From: Sphingomonadales bacterium
Lineage (GTDB): Bacteria; Pseudomonadota; Alphaproteobacteria; Sphingomonadales; Sphingomonadaceae
DNA length: 64,000 nt
Direction of reading: 5' to 3'
Assembly (NCBI GenBank): GCA_016720115.1
Contig: JADJXT010000002.1
Location: 620,001 to 684,000, forward strand
Shown: positions 28,608-37,445 of the stretch, piece by piece
Numbering within the stretch: position 1 is the first letter of the stretch
Layout of the letters: every line of letters starts with the position of its first letter
Made by a program: the position numbers and the translations under genes
Notes under the pieces: model-generated
Told to the model about the DNA's origin: nothing
Databases searched by the model: none
Seen by the model: only the letters and a program-made list of their open reading frames with translations

Positions 28608-29522
28608 TTACGCCAAAAATCGCTCCATTGCAGCTATCACGGCATCCGGCTTTTCCCACGTCACAAAATGTCCGCAATCGGCAATTCGCTCGATCAGGAT
28701 ATTGGGCACCAGTTCTTGTATGCCGTCGATATTTGACGGCGACAGCGCCTTGTCTTCCATTGCCCAGATCAGCAGCGTCGGGATGGTCAGCTTGGGAAAT
28801 GCTCCTGCGGCCCATTCGGGCACTTGCGCGGCTTCGCCAACTTCGGGAACGACAATCGATGAAGCGCGATACCAGTTGAGCATCGCTGTTGCAGCGGCCC
28901 GGTCTTCCCAGCCTGCAAGCAACTCGCCATATTCATATTCATCCATTGCCTGCGGCTTTTGCCAGCCCCACAGCTTTTCAAGCAGCGGCAACAATCCGCC
29001 CTGCTCCACAATCGCATCGCTTGCCGGATCACGAAAGTATCGGACATATTGGGCGGCGGCACGCTGGACAGGGTCGGTGATCAAAATCCGTTGGTAGATG
29101 CAGGGATGCGGCGCGTTGGCAATCATGGCACGCTGAACCCGCCCTGCCCATAGCGGATTGGCGGCGTCCGGCTGACCGTTCAACGCCACACTCCAGGCAA
29201 CCGCCCCGCCCCAATCATGTCCCGCTATTGTAAAATGCTCAACATCCAGGGCGTCGGCCAAGGCAAAAATATCTGCCGTCAAATTATCGGTTGAATAGGC
29301 GTCAAGTTCGGTCGGCTTGGATGAACCGCAATAGCCGCGCTGATTTGGTGCGATACAGTAATAATTTTCCGAAAGCGCAAGTAATTGATGACGCCAGGTT
29401 CGGTGCGATTCGGGAAATCCGTGCAGGAAAATTATTGCTGGGTTGGAAGGATCGCCAATGACGCAGCATTCCAGTTCAACGCCTGTCGAAAGAAATATAT
29501 GCCTCAACGATGATGTCAGCAC
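28608..29522 (-). CDS. Alpha/beta hydrolase, epoxide hydrolase-like
   Basis: 304 residues. The oxyanion motif HGFPESHRTWR (from about residue 34), the nucleophile D103 in GHDWGG and the histidine H285 in DCGHF give the Asp-His arrangement of epoxide hydrolases and haloalkane dehalogenases. HGFPES rather than a dehalogenase motif favours an epoxide hydrolase. No signal peptide. A palindrome lies about 80 bases upstream. Confidence 0.82.
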   Translation of the reverse strand: MLTSSLRHIFLSTGVELECCVIGDPSNPAIIFLHGFPESHRTWRHQLLALSENYYCIAPNQRGYCGSSKPTELDAYSTDNLTADIFALADALDVEHFTIAGHDWGGAVAWSVALNGQPDAANPLWAGRVQRAMIANAPHPCIYQRILITDPVQRAAAQYVRYFRDPASDAIVEQGGLLPLLEKLWGWQKPQAMDEYEYGELLAGWEDRAAATAMLNWYRASSIVVPEVGEAAQVPEWAAGAFPKLTIPTLLIWAMEDKALSPSNIDGIQELVPNILIERIADCGHFVTWEKPDAVIAAMERFLA

Positions 29523-29758
29523 TGTTCTCTTCGCTCCCCAAATCCAGATGGATTTCTATTAGCGAGAAAAAGTAACGTGTATTGTATAATTTTGTCAAAT
29601 ATCGACTATGGTCGATGGAATTTCGACGATCTGGATCAACTCTACTTCATCGACCGCACCCTGTGGAAGCCGTCCAGCGCTCCCGGCACGGTGTTCTGAA
29701 GGCTTCCCCGGCGAGCAACATTATGAGATCGTGAGAGGTGGGATAGCGGCAAGCATGG
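29523..29758. other. Non-coding stretch with a palindrome
   Basis: Between the hydrolase start and the bolA stop. It is AT-richer than its surroundings at 29560-29600 and contains ATCGAC-TATG-GTCGAT (29601-29616). I recognise no gene; a 32-codon open stretch ends at 29699. Confidence 0.5.
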
Positions 29759-30034
29759 CTATTCCCCCGGCGCCCTCGCCTTGATCGCCAGCGCATGCAC
29801 CCGCTCGCCCGGCAAATCGCCCAGCGCCTTGTTCACCATCCTCTGGCGCATCACCCGGTTGACGCCAGCAAAGGCTGCGCTTTCGATTTCAACGGTAAAG
29901 TGGCTCTCACCCGAACCATCATCGCCTGAATGGCCGCGATGTCGTCCGCTGTCGTTGATCACGGCGAGTTGTGTGGGGGAGAAGGCGGCGGTTAGCAGCG
30001 CTTCCATTTCAATCTGGATGGAGCCTTTTGTCAT
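29759..30034 (-). CDS. bolA: BolA family protein
   Basis: 91 residues from the ATG at 30034; the upstream open frame overlaps the divergent J-domain gene. VINDSGRHRGH and ESHFTVEIES, then RHRMVN-like RQRMVNKALGDLP and HALAIKARAP are the BolA fold. BolA partners with monothiol glutaredoxins in Fe-S handling. Divergent from the J-domain gene across 45 bases, a pairing common in sphingomonads. Confidence 0.92.
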   Translation of the reverse strand: MTKGSIQIEMEALLTAAFSPTQLAVINDSGRHRGHSGDDGSGESHFTVEIESAAFAGVNRVMRQRMVNKALGDLPGERVHALAIKARAPGE

Positions 30035-30079
30035 GGCTTCCCTCTTCCCATATCGTGCGTCTTTGGCCAAGGGGGAAGC

Positions 30080-30682
30080 ATGTCCGCACCACGCAATCCC
30101 GATCGTTTCCATGGCCGCATGCGCGGTTCGCGGCTGGTTTGCGAGCATCCACAATGCGAGCGAGCGGGAGAGTTTCGCGCGCCTAACCCCTATGGCCGGT
30201 CATCGGGGCCGAACGGGCCGGGAGACTATCTCTGGTTCTGCCTTGATCATGTGCGCGAATTCAACGCGGGTTATGACTGGTTTGAAGGGATGAGCGCCGA
30301 CGAAATATCGAAGGCACAAAGTCCGTTGAATGTCTGGCCCAGCGAAACGCGTGCCTTCCGGACCAACGGCAATGTCGATTCGCCCCCTCGCTGGGCCGAC
30401 TTCAATGACCCGCTGGAGGCCATTTCTGCACGCTTCAGGGGGCGAATGGAGGAGATGAAGCCTGCAGCAACGACCAGCGGGCAAATATTGTCCGGAGAGG
30501 ACCGGGCCGCGCTAAAGACGCTAGGGCTTGGCCATGATGCGGACCGCAAGGCCCTCCGTACGGCCTATTCCCGGCTGGTGCGCAAATATCATCCTGACCG
30601 GAATGGCGGCGACCGCAGCCACGAAAAGGCGTTGCAAGACGTGATTGCCGCTTATACGCACCTCAAAACCGTATATTCCTGA
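30080..30682 (+). CDS. J-domain protein (DnaJ family)
   Basis: 200 residues. The C-terminal ~65 residues form a J domain ([19 protein letters not shown], then the essential HPD in KYHPDRNGG), which stimulates an Hsp70 ATPase. The N-terminal part, with CEHPQC, FRAPNPY and [13 protein letters not shown], is a conserved alphaproteobacterial region whose Cys/His residues could bind metal. Followed after 11 bases by cobS, so probably co-transcribed. Confidence 0.9.
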   Translation: MSAPRNPDRFHGRMRGSRLVCEHPQCERAGEFRAPNPYGRSSGPNGPGDYLWFCLDHVREFNAGYDWFEGMSADEISKAQSPLNVWPSETRAFRTNGNVDSPPRWADFNDPLEAISARFRGRMEEMKPAATTSGQILSGEDRAALKTLGLGHDADRKALRTAYSRLVRKYHPDRNGGDRSHEKALQDVIAAYTHLKTVYS

Positions 30683-30693
30683 GATTAAGGCCC

Positions 30694-31686
30694 ATGACCG
30701 ATATACCCAACATCCAGCCCGACAGCCGGGCGAGCACGATCCTCGAAGCGCCCGACACCAAGGTGAATGTGCGCGAGATGTTCGGTATCGATATCGACAT
30801 GGAATGCCCGGCGTTCAGCGAGGCTGACGAACGCGTGCCCGATCTCGATCCGGCCTATGTGTTCGATCCCGACACCACGCTCGCGATCCTGGCTGGCTTT
30901 GCCTATAACCGCCGTGTGATGGTGCAGGGCTATCACGGCACCGGCAAGTCGACCCATATCGAACAGGTCGCCGCGCGCCTCAAATGGCCGTGCATCCGCA
31001 TCAACCTCGACGCGCATATCAGCCGCATCGACCTGATCGGGCGCGACGCGATCGTGCTGCGTGACGGCGTGCAGGTAACCGAGTTCCGCGAAGGCCTGCT
31101 GCCCTGGGCGTTGCAGACGCCGACGGCTTTGGTGTTCGACGAATATGACGCAGGGCGCCCGGACGTGATGTTCGTGATCCAGCGCGTCCTCGAAACCGAA
31201 GGCAAGCTGACCTTGCTTGACCAGAACCGCGTCATCCGCCCCAACCCCTGGTTCCGCCTGTTCGCCACTGCCAACACGGTCGGCCTTGGCGATACCAGCG
31301 GGCTGTATCATGGCACACAGCAGATCAACCAGGGCCAGATGGACCGCTGGAACATCGTCGTCGGGTTGAACTATCTGCCTGCACAGGTGGAAAGCGAGAT
31401 CGTCCTCGCCAAGGCGGGTGGCGATGCCGCCCAGATTGCCAATATGGTGAAGGTAGCCGAACTGACACGTCAGGGTTTCATCAACGGCGATATTTCGACC
31501 GTGATGAGCCCGCGCACGGTGATTACCTGGGCGCAGAATGCAGCCATCTTCAAGGATGTGGGATTCGCCTTCCGCCTTTCATTCCTCAACAAGTGCGACG
31601 ATGCCGAACGGGCGCTGGTGGCTGAATATTACCAGCGGGTATTCGGCAAGGATTTACCGGAAAGTGTAGCAGCAAAAGCGGGGTAA
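30694..31686 (+). CDS. cobS: Cobaltochelatase subunit CobS-like AAA+ ATPase
   Basis: 330 residues. Walker [10 protein letters not shown] (79-87) and Walker [10 protein letters not shown] are intact, and [21 protein letters not shown] is strongly CobS-like. CobS with CobT and CobN inserts cobalt into hydrogenobyrinate diamide in aerobic B12 synthesis. The usual partner cobT does not follow; a monooxygenase starts two bases after the stop. CobS without CobT has no demonstrated chelatase role here. Confidence 0.9.
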   Translation: MTDIPNIQPDSRASTILEAPDTKVNVREMFGIDIDMECPAFSEADERVPDLDPAYVFDPDTTLAILAGFAYNRRVMVQGYHGTGKSTHIEQVAARLKWPCIRINLDAHISRIDLIGRDAIVLRDGVQVTEFREGLLPWALQTPTALVFDEYDAGRPDVMFVIQRVLETEGKLTLLDQNRVIRPNPWFRLFATANTVGLGDTSGLYHGTQQINQGQMDRWNIVVGLNYLPAQVESEIVLAKAGGDAAQIANMVKVAELTRQGFINGDISTVMSPRTVITWAQNAAIFKDVGFAFRLSFLNKCDDAERALVAEYYQRVFGKDLPESVAAKAG

Positions 31687-31687
31687 C

Positions 31688-33478
31688 ATGACTCTCGACA
31701 TAGACAGAATTCGTTCGAAATACGCGGAAGAACGCGACAAGCGTGTCCGCACCGACGGCAACGAGCAATATGTCGAGATTGCGGGCAAGTTCGCCCATTA
31801 CAAGGAAGACCCTTATATCCCGGTCAAGCCGCGCGCGCCGGTTACCGATCATGTAACCTTCGCCTTCATTGGCGGCGGCTATGCAGGGTTGGTGACGGCA
31901 GCCAAGCTGAAAGAAGCGGGCATCGAAGACGTCCGCATCGTCGAAAAGGGCGGCGATTTCGGCGGCACCTGGTACTGGAACCGCTATCCCGGAGCCCAAT
32001 GCGATACGGCATCTTTGATCTACATGCCGCTCCTTGAAGAAACGGGGCACATGCCGTCTGAACGATATGCACATGCCCCTGAAATTCTCTCGCACTGCCA
32101 GCGGATCGGCAACACCTATGGGCTGTACGACAATGCGTTGCTGCACACCGAAGTTACTGGCCTCGAATGGGACGATGCAAATGCGCGCTGGGTAATCCGC
32201 ACCAATCGCGGCGATGCCTTTACCGCGCAATTTGTGGGTCTGGGCACCGGGCCGCTGCACGTCGCGAAACTGCCGGGCATTCCGGGCATCGAAAAGTTCC
32301 AGGGCCATAGCTTCCATACCAGCCGCTGGGACTATGCCTATACCGGCGGCAGCCCCGAAGGCGCGCCGATGACCAAATTGGCCGACAAACGCGTCGCCAT
32401 CATCGGCACCGGCGCGACGTCAGTGCAAGTGGTTCCGCACCTGTCGCGCGATGCCAAAGAGCTGTTCGTCTTCCAGCGCACCCCTTCGTCGGTCGATGCA
32501 CGCAACAACGGGCCGATCGATGCGGACTGGTTCGACCAGATTTCCGAACCCGGCTGGCAGTATAAATGGCTCGAAAATTTCGCTGCGCATTTCTCCGGCA
32601 TCGGCATTCCGGAAGTCGATCTGGTCGCCGATGGCTGGACCGACATGTCGCGCCGCATGCGCGCCAAGATGGTTGACCTGCCGCCTGAAGCGATGAACCC
32701 GGCGGGCATTTTAGCTGCGTATGAAGCGACCGATCATGAAAAAATGGCCGAAATCCGCGCGCGCGCCGAAGCGATCGTCAACGACAGGGAAACAGCGGAA
32801 AACCTGAAAGCCTGGTACCGCCAGCTTTGCAAGCGCCCCTGCTTCCACGACGAATATCTGCAATCGTTCAACAAACCGAACACCCACCTGATCGATACCG
32901 ACGGTAAAGGCGTGGAACGGATTACCGAAAAGGGCCTTGTCGTCGGCGGCAAGGAATATGAGGTTGATTGCATCATCTATGCGTCAGGCTTTGAGGTCGG
33001 CACCAGTTACCAGCGCCGCTCGGGCTTTGATGCAGTTGGCAAGGACGGCATGAAGCTTTCGGACTATTGGGCAGACGGCATGCGCAGCCTGCATGGCATT
33101 CATGTCCACGGCTTTCCGAACATGTATATCGTCCATCCGGCGCAAGGCGCGAACCTGATTTCCAACGTGCCGCATAACCTTGTCGATTCCGCCAAAACCA
33201 TCTCCACAATTGTCAGCCACACGCTGCAATCGGGCCAGCGGACCAATGAAGTGACCAAACAGGCCGAGGATGACTGGCTCGCCTTGCTGTCGACCGGCAT
33301 GGGCATGATCATCGGCGGCACCGAATGCACGCCGGGTTATTACAATAATGAAGGTCATGGCTGGGAAGGAACGCCCGCAGCACTGGGTACCGGTTACCCG
33401 GCAGGCGCGGTCGCCTATTTCAACTATATCGACGAATGGCGCAATTCGGGCAGATTTGAAGGACTTGCTTTCGCATGA
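31688..33478 (+). CDS. Baeyer-Villiger-type flavin monooxygenase
   Basis: 596 residues. An FAD Rossmann motif GGGYAG (62-67), an NADPH motif GTGATS (240-245) and between them the Baeyer-Villiger fingerprint F204-x-G-x3-H-x3-W-D215 (FQGHSFHTSRWD). GGTWYWNRYPGAQCD follows the first motif as in this class. Converts ketones to esters or lactones with O2 and NADPH; the substrate is unknown. Starts 2 bases after cobS and ends in a shared terminator. Confidence 0.9.
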   Translation: MTLDIDRIRSKYAEERDKRVRTDGNEQYVEIAGKFAHYKEDPYIPVKPRAPVTDHVTFAFIGGGYAGLVTAAKLKEAGIEDVRIVEKGGDFGGTWYWNRYPGAQCDTASLIYMPLLEETGHMPSERYAHAPEILSHCQRIGNTYGLYDNALLHTEVTGLEWDDANARWVIRTNRGDAFTAQFVGLGTGPLHVAKLPGIPGIEKFQGHSFHTSRWDYAYTGGSPEGAPMTKLADKRVAIIGTGATSVQVVPHLSRDAKELFVFQRTPSSVDARNNGPIDADWFDQISEPGWQYKWLENFAAHFSGIGIPEVDLVADGWTDMSRRMRAKMVDLPPEAMNPAGILAAYEATDHEKMAEIRARAEAIVNDRETAENLKAWYRQLCKRPCFHDEYLQSFNKPNTHLIDTDGKGVERITEKGLVVGGKEYEVDCIIYASGFEVGTSYQRRSGFDAVGKDGMKLSDYWADGMRSLHGIHVHGFPNMYIVHPAQGANLISNVPHNLVDSAKTISTIVSHTLQSGQRTNEVTKQAEDDWLALLSTGMGMIIGGTECTPGYYNNEGHGWEGTPAALGTGYPAGAVAYFNYIDEWRNSGRFEGLAFA

Positions 33479-33510
33479 AGGTCTGGGCCACTGGCCCAGA
33501 CCTTGATATT
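33478..33510. terminator. Bidirectional terminator between convergent genes
   Basis: AAGGTCTGGGCC and GGCCCAGACCTT form a perfect 12-bp stem with a 3-base loop (33478-33504), overlapping the monooxygenase stop by one base and ending 6 bases before the stop of the convergent amidohydrolase gene. There is no long T run, so efficiency is uncertain. Confidence 0.75.
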
Positions 33511-36500
33511 TCAATCGCCGTCCTGATGCCCTGCTGCTTCGACCGCACCGGCAGCGCTTGCACTGCTGCCGCCCTGTGAGCCTTCCCACCAATAGGCAGG
33601 GCGCTTGCGGTTACCGGTCACTTCCTCATTCAGCGTGGCAGCATCAAAGAGACGTCCGTTGATCATCACTTTGGCGATGCGTTCCGAATTGCGGATGTTT
33701 GCGGTCGGATCGGCATCAAGCACGACAAGGTCGGCCAGCTTGCCCGCCTCCAATGAGCCGATATCCTTGTCATAGCCCAGCGAACGTGCGGACTCGATCG
33801 TGCCGGCACGCAACGCTTCCACAGGCGTCATGCCCCCGCGCACGAAGGACCAAAGCTCCCAGTGCGCGGCAATGCCTGGCTCTTGCCCATGCGCGCCAAT
33901 CGAAACCGGAACACCGAGCCGCGCGAGCTTGGCGGCCTCACGCGCGCTTTCATCGTCGGCATAATTGTCCTCTGGCGCGATCGTCCGCCGGGCATTGCTG
34001 GCAACCAGCACCGTTTCGGGGACATGCTTTTGCAGCAATGGCTGCTTCCAAACATCGGTATGCGCGCGCCAATAGGGATCGGCTGCCGGTCCGCCATAGG
34101 TGACGACCAGCGTCGGCGTGTAGCCAACTTTGGAGCGCGAGAAAAACTGCTGCACGTCCTGATAGAAGGTTTCGACCGGGATATTATGTTCGATCGTGGT
34201 ATTGCCATCGGCAATCAGCGACATGTCGAACCCGAATAGCGAACCGCCTTCGGCCACCGAACGCATATTCTCCTCCAGCGCTGCGGCCACTACCTGCTGG
34301 CGCTGATCGCGGCGGGGCTGGTTGTAATTCTTGATGCTGTGCGCACCTTGCGCCTTCAGGCGGCGGATATGCGCCAGCGCATCGGCCTTGCTGTCGATCT
34401 GGGCATAGACATGCGGGCTTTTGGCACCATACACGATTTCCCCGGTCGAAAAGCTGCGCGGCCCGATAATTTTGCCTGCACGCACCATTTCAAGCGCCGG
34501 GAAGACCAAGGCCGAACGACTCGAAGGATCGTGCCGCGTGGTTACCCCCAGTGCGAGATTCACCGTTTCAGACCAGTTCACCTGCGGCGTAAATTCGTCG
34601 ACGCCATAAGGCCCGTGCGCATGCGCGTCGACCAACCCCGGAATGATCGTCTTGCCGCTGAGGTCAACCGCTGGCGTTCCCGCCGGGATTGTTGCCGAGG
34701 CCTGATCGCCGACAAAGGCTATCCGGTTACCCTCGACCAGCACGACACCATTTTCGATGATGCCGCCATCGCCCCCCGCCATCGTCACAACCCGCGCGCC
34801 AACAAGTGCAACCTTGCCGCCTGGCTTGTCTGCGGTAACGCGCATCGAAAGCGATATGCCTGTCTTGGGCGGTTCAAACGTCGCTGGCTTCGCATCTTTT
34901 GCGAGCGGGGCATTGGCAAACAGGGCGCTCCGCTCCGCGCTGAACAAGGTTGGCCCCATCGACCAGTGCAGCTTTGTGCCGCCGCGCGACCAGTGGATCC
35001 AGTCCGCGCCATCGCCGCTCGCCTTGGTGACCGGCATCGGCCCGCCGCTGGGTGAGGCCGTGACTGCCTGCGTACCGGGCATCAGCGGCATGACAAATGC
35101 CTGGTAGTTCTGGCGAAAGGCAAAATGGGTTCCGTCCGGAGAAACGCTGAAAGCGTTGACCATTTCCCCTTCGGCATGTGTGCGTTTGGCTTCCCCATTC
35201 AAATCGGTGCTGACCAGTTTCGCGCCCTTGGCGTCGCTGGTGGTGAAAAATATGCGATCACTCGAGGCACCGAAATGCGGCGCTTCGCCGTCGCGGGAAA
35301 TGCGTTTAGCCGCACCGCCGCTGCTCGCAATACGATAAATTCCCGGATCAACGGAGGCACGCGGGCTCACAAGGTAACCGCCATTCCCCTTCTCGAAAAC
35401 AATCGTCTTGCCGTCGGGCGAAAAGCGCGGGCGGGCATAATGTCCGGAGGCTTTTGTCACGGCTTTGCTGGCACCGCCGCTGGCCGCCACGCTATGAATG
35501 GCGCCAAGCCCTGCATCGGTCCAGCGGACAAAGGCGATGGTCTTTCCGTCGGGCGACCAGGCCGGATAGGCCTCCATCGCTTCGCTTTCGCTGGTCAGGC
35601 GGCGCAGTTCGCCACCTGCCATGGGCTTGATCCACAATTTGCCCAGCGTTTCGAATACCACCTCAGCGCCATCTGGCGAAACCACGGCACCACGCGGCAT
35701 TTTTGTCTCAAAACTGTCAGGCGCAACCTCCACTGGCGGGCGCGGCGGATCGATAACACCGCGGCTATCCTCGATCCGGAAAGCGATGTTTTCGCTGGCG
35801 CCACTGCCAACATTCAGCTTGTGCAGCTTCCCTCCGGCCCAGAATACAAGAGCGGAGCTATCGGGTGTCCAGGCCATGTTGGGATAGACGCCGGTGACCG
35901 CCCAGGTTTCCTGCACATCCTGGTCGAGACTGTCGTAAATCTTGCGGTCAGTCCCGGCCTCAAGATCGCGCAGATACAATTTCGAACGGGTCTTTTCGCG
36001 TCGGACATAGGCCAGTTTCTTGCCATCGGGCGAAGGCGTCGGGCGCACGGCCCCGCCCTCTCCGCCGACGACAAATTCGGTTTCGCCGGTTTCGATGGCA
36101 TAGCGCTCTATCGCGAAAAGTTGGTTGTTCGAATCCTGCGCATATTCAAAGATCGGGCCGGGCGTTGTATTGCGCGTGTAGTAGATATGCTTGCCGTCGG
36201 GAGCAAAAATGGGCTCACCCAGCTCCTTCTGGTGCGTTTCATTCGGCTTTTTGACCAACGGCACGCCAGCGCCACCCGAGATGTGATACAGCCAGACCTC
36301 GCCCGTCCCGAGCGAACGCTGCGTGGTAAAATGCTTTTTGGCGGCAATGAACTGGCCGTCGGGGCTCCAGCTCGCCTGGTTGAGCAGGCGGAAATCCTCC
36401 TTGGTCAGTTGCCGCTTGTCCGATCCGTCGGCATTCATGATCCAGATATTGTCTCCACCCCCACGGTCGGAGGTGAAGGAAATACGTTTGCCATCGGGCG

Positions 36501-36813
36501 AAAAGCGGGGCTGCGTCTCATAGGCGAGGCCCTCGGCAATCCGGGTCGGAGCACCCCCGGCAACCGGCATGGTGTAGATGTCGCCCAGCATGTCGAACGC
36601 CAGCAGTCGACCATCGGGACTGATGTCCACATTCATCCATGTGCCTTCATCGACCGAAATCGGAATTTCGCGAATGGTCAGCCCCGGGGGTGCTGAAACA
36701 TCCCACTTTGCTTCCTCCTTCTTTTCCTCGGCAACCGCATTCGTCACCAAAAACGCGCTGGCAGCTACACAGCCGAGTGCAAATCGCGAAGTAGAGATAA
36801 GATAGGATTTCAT
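33511..36813 (-). CDS. Secreted TolB-propeller/amidohydrolase fusion protein
   Basis: 1100 residues from the ATG at 36813 behind AGGAGG. A signal peptide (FALGCVAASAFLVTNAVA) is followed by about 600 residues of TolB-like propeller with many SPDGK repeats, then an amidohydrolase TIM barrel of about 400 residues. The metal motif HxH appears in VDAHAHGPYG and a further metal-site histidine in SIGAHGQEPG; VVLDADPTANIRN closes the composite domain as in imidazolonepropionase-like enzymes. Probably a periplasmic metallopeptidase or cyclic amide hydrolase; substrate unknown. Confidence 0.88.
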   Translation of the reverse strand: MKSYLISTSRFALGCVAASAFLVTNAVAEEKKEEAKWDVSAPPGLTIREIPISVDEGTWMNVDISPDGRLLAFDMLGDIYTMPVAGGAPTRIAEGLAYETQPRFSPDGKRISFTSDRGGGDNIWIMNADGSDKRQLTKEDFRLLNQASWSPDGQFIAAKKHFTTQRSLGTGEVWLYHISGGAGVPLVKKPNETHQKELGEPIFAPDGKHIYYTRNTTPGPIFEYAQDSNNQLFAIERYAIETGETEFVVGGEGGAVRPTPSPDGKKLAYVRREKTRSKLYLRDLEAGTDRKIYDSLDQDVQETWAVTGVYPNMAWTPDSSALVFWAGGKLHKLNVGSGASENIAFRIEDSRGVIDPPRPPVEVAPDSFETKMPRGAVVSPDGAEVVFETLGKLWIKPMAGGELRRLTSESEAMEAYPAWSPDGKTIAFVRWTDAGLGAIHSVAASGGASKAVTKASGHYARPRFSPDGKTIVFEKGNGGYLVSPRASVDPGIYRIASSGGAAKRISRDGEAPHFGASSDRIFFTTSDAKGAKLVSTDLNGEAKRTHAEGEMVNAFSVSPDGTHFAFRQNYQAFVMPLMPGTQAVTASPSGGPMPVTKASGDGADWIHWSRGGTKLHWSMGPTLFSAERSALFANAPLAKDAKPATFEPPKTGISLSMRVTADKPGGKVALVGARVVTMAGGDGGIIENGVVLVEGNRIAFVGDQASATIPAGTPAVDLSGKTIIPGLVDAHAHGPYGVDEFTPQVNWSETVNLALGVTTRHDPSSRSALVFPALEMVRAGKIIGPRSFSTGEIVYGAKSPHVYAQIDSKADALAHIRRLKAQGAHSIKNYNQPRRDQRQQVVAAALEENMRSVAEGGSLFGFDMSLIADGNTTIEHNIPVETFYQDVQQFFSRSKVGYTPTLVVTYGGPAADPYWRAHTDVWKQPLLQKHVPETVLVASNARRTIAPEDNYADDESAREAAKLARLGVPVSIGAHGQEPGIAAHWELWSFVRGGMTPVEALRAGTIESARSLGYDKDIGSLEAGKLADLVVLDADPTANIRNSERIAKVMINGRLFDAATLNEEVTGNRKRPAYWWEGSQGGSSASAAGAVEAAGHQDGD

Positions 36814-37010
36814 GAAAGCGCCTCCTGTTGCCCAGCTATCGAGTGCGCCGTGGGGCAAGTCAATGCAGCGCAAAAGTTCGTTTCGACGAACGACAATCTC
36901 AACCTGTCGCACCCCACCCCCCGCCATTCATCTGGCAGCAATCTGGAAGCGCCAGTCAGTCGCCATAACAGGAAGGGATTCGCTGTTTCGGGGGCAGTGG
37001 AGGTCGCAAT

Positions 37011-37445
37011 ATGACACGAGTATTTCGCGAGGGGCACAACCGGCCCCGGCCGCGTCGAAGAGAACCGCTACATCTGGGGCCGCCCCCAAACCCGTGGAAA
37101 AAACGCGCGACCATCGGTATCCCACTGCTCTTTGTGGCCTTGGCAGCGATGTTGCTTGTAACCCGGGACGCCGCAGCGCATCCTGCACCGCGGGCAAACA
37201 GTGCGATACTCAACGGCCCCATCGCGGGCGTCCGCAACAATTACTGGTATGATTACAGGTCCGACATAGAGGAAGCCCAAAGCGAATTGCGCAAGGACTT
37301 GCACCGCGCCAAATCTTATCAGGACGAGCGCGAGGCCTGGGCCGAATATCGTCGCGAGTTACGCGATGCTCGTTCCGATTATCGCAAGGAGATGATCGAG
37401 AAAGGGTATATCCGGCGCGGCGGTATCGTTACCGTCGGGGACTAA
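37011..37445 (+). CDS. Hypothetical single-pass membrane protein
   Basis: 144 residues; family not recognised. An Arg/Pro-rich N-terminus (~30 residues), one membrane helix (IGIPLLFVALAAMLLV) and a highly charged helical C-terminal part rich in Arg, Glu, Asp and Tyr (likely coiled coil). The stop TAA overlaps the stop of the convergent rsh gene (CTAA, 37442-37445). Confidence 0.65.
   Translation: MTRVFREGHNRPRPRRREPLHLGPPPNPWKKRATIGIPLLFVALAAMLLVTRDAAAHPAPRANSAILNGPIAGVRNNYWYDYRSDIEEAQSELRKDLHRAKSYQDEREAWAEYRRELRDARSDYRKEMIEKGYIRRGGIVTVGD

Noticed and set aside
29601..29699. 32-codon protein-like stretch (FDDLDQLYFIDRTLW) between two genes
   Set aside because: It reads plausibly as a gene remnant, but I recognise no family and it has no start, so it is too weak to list.
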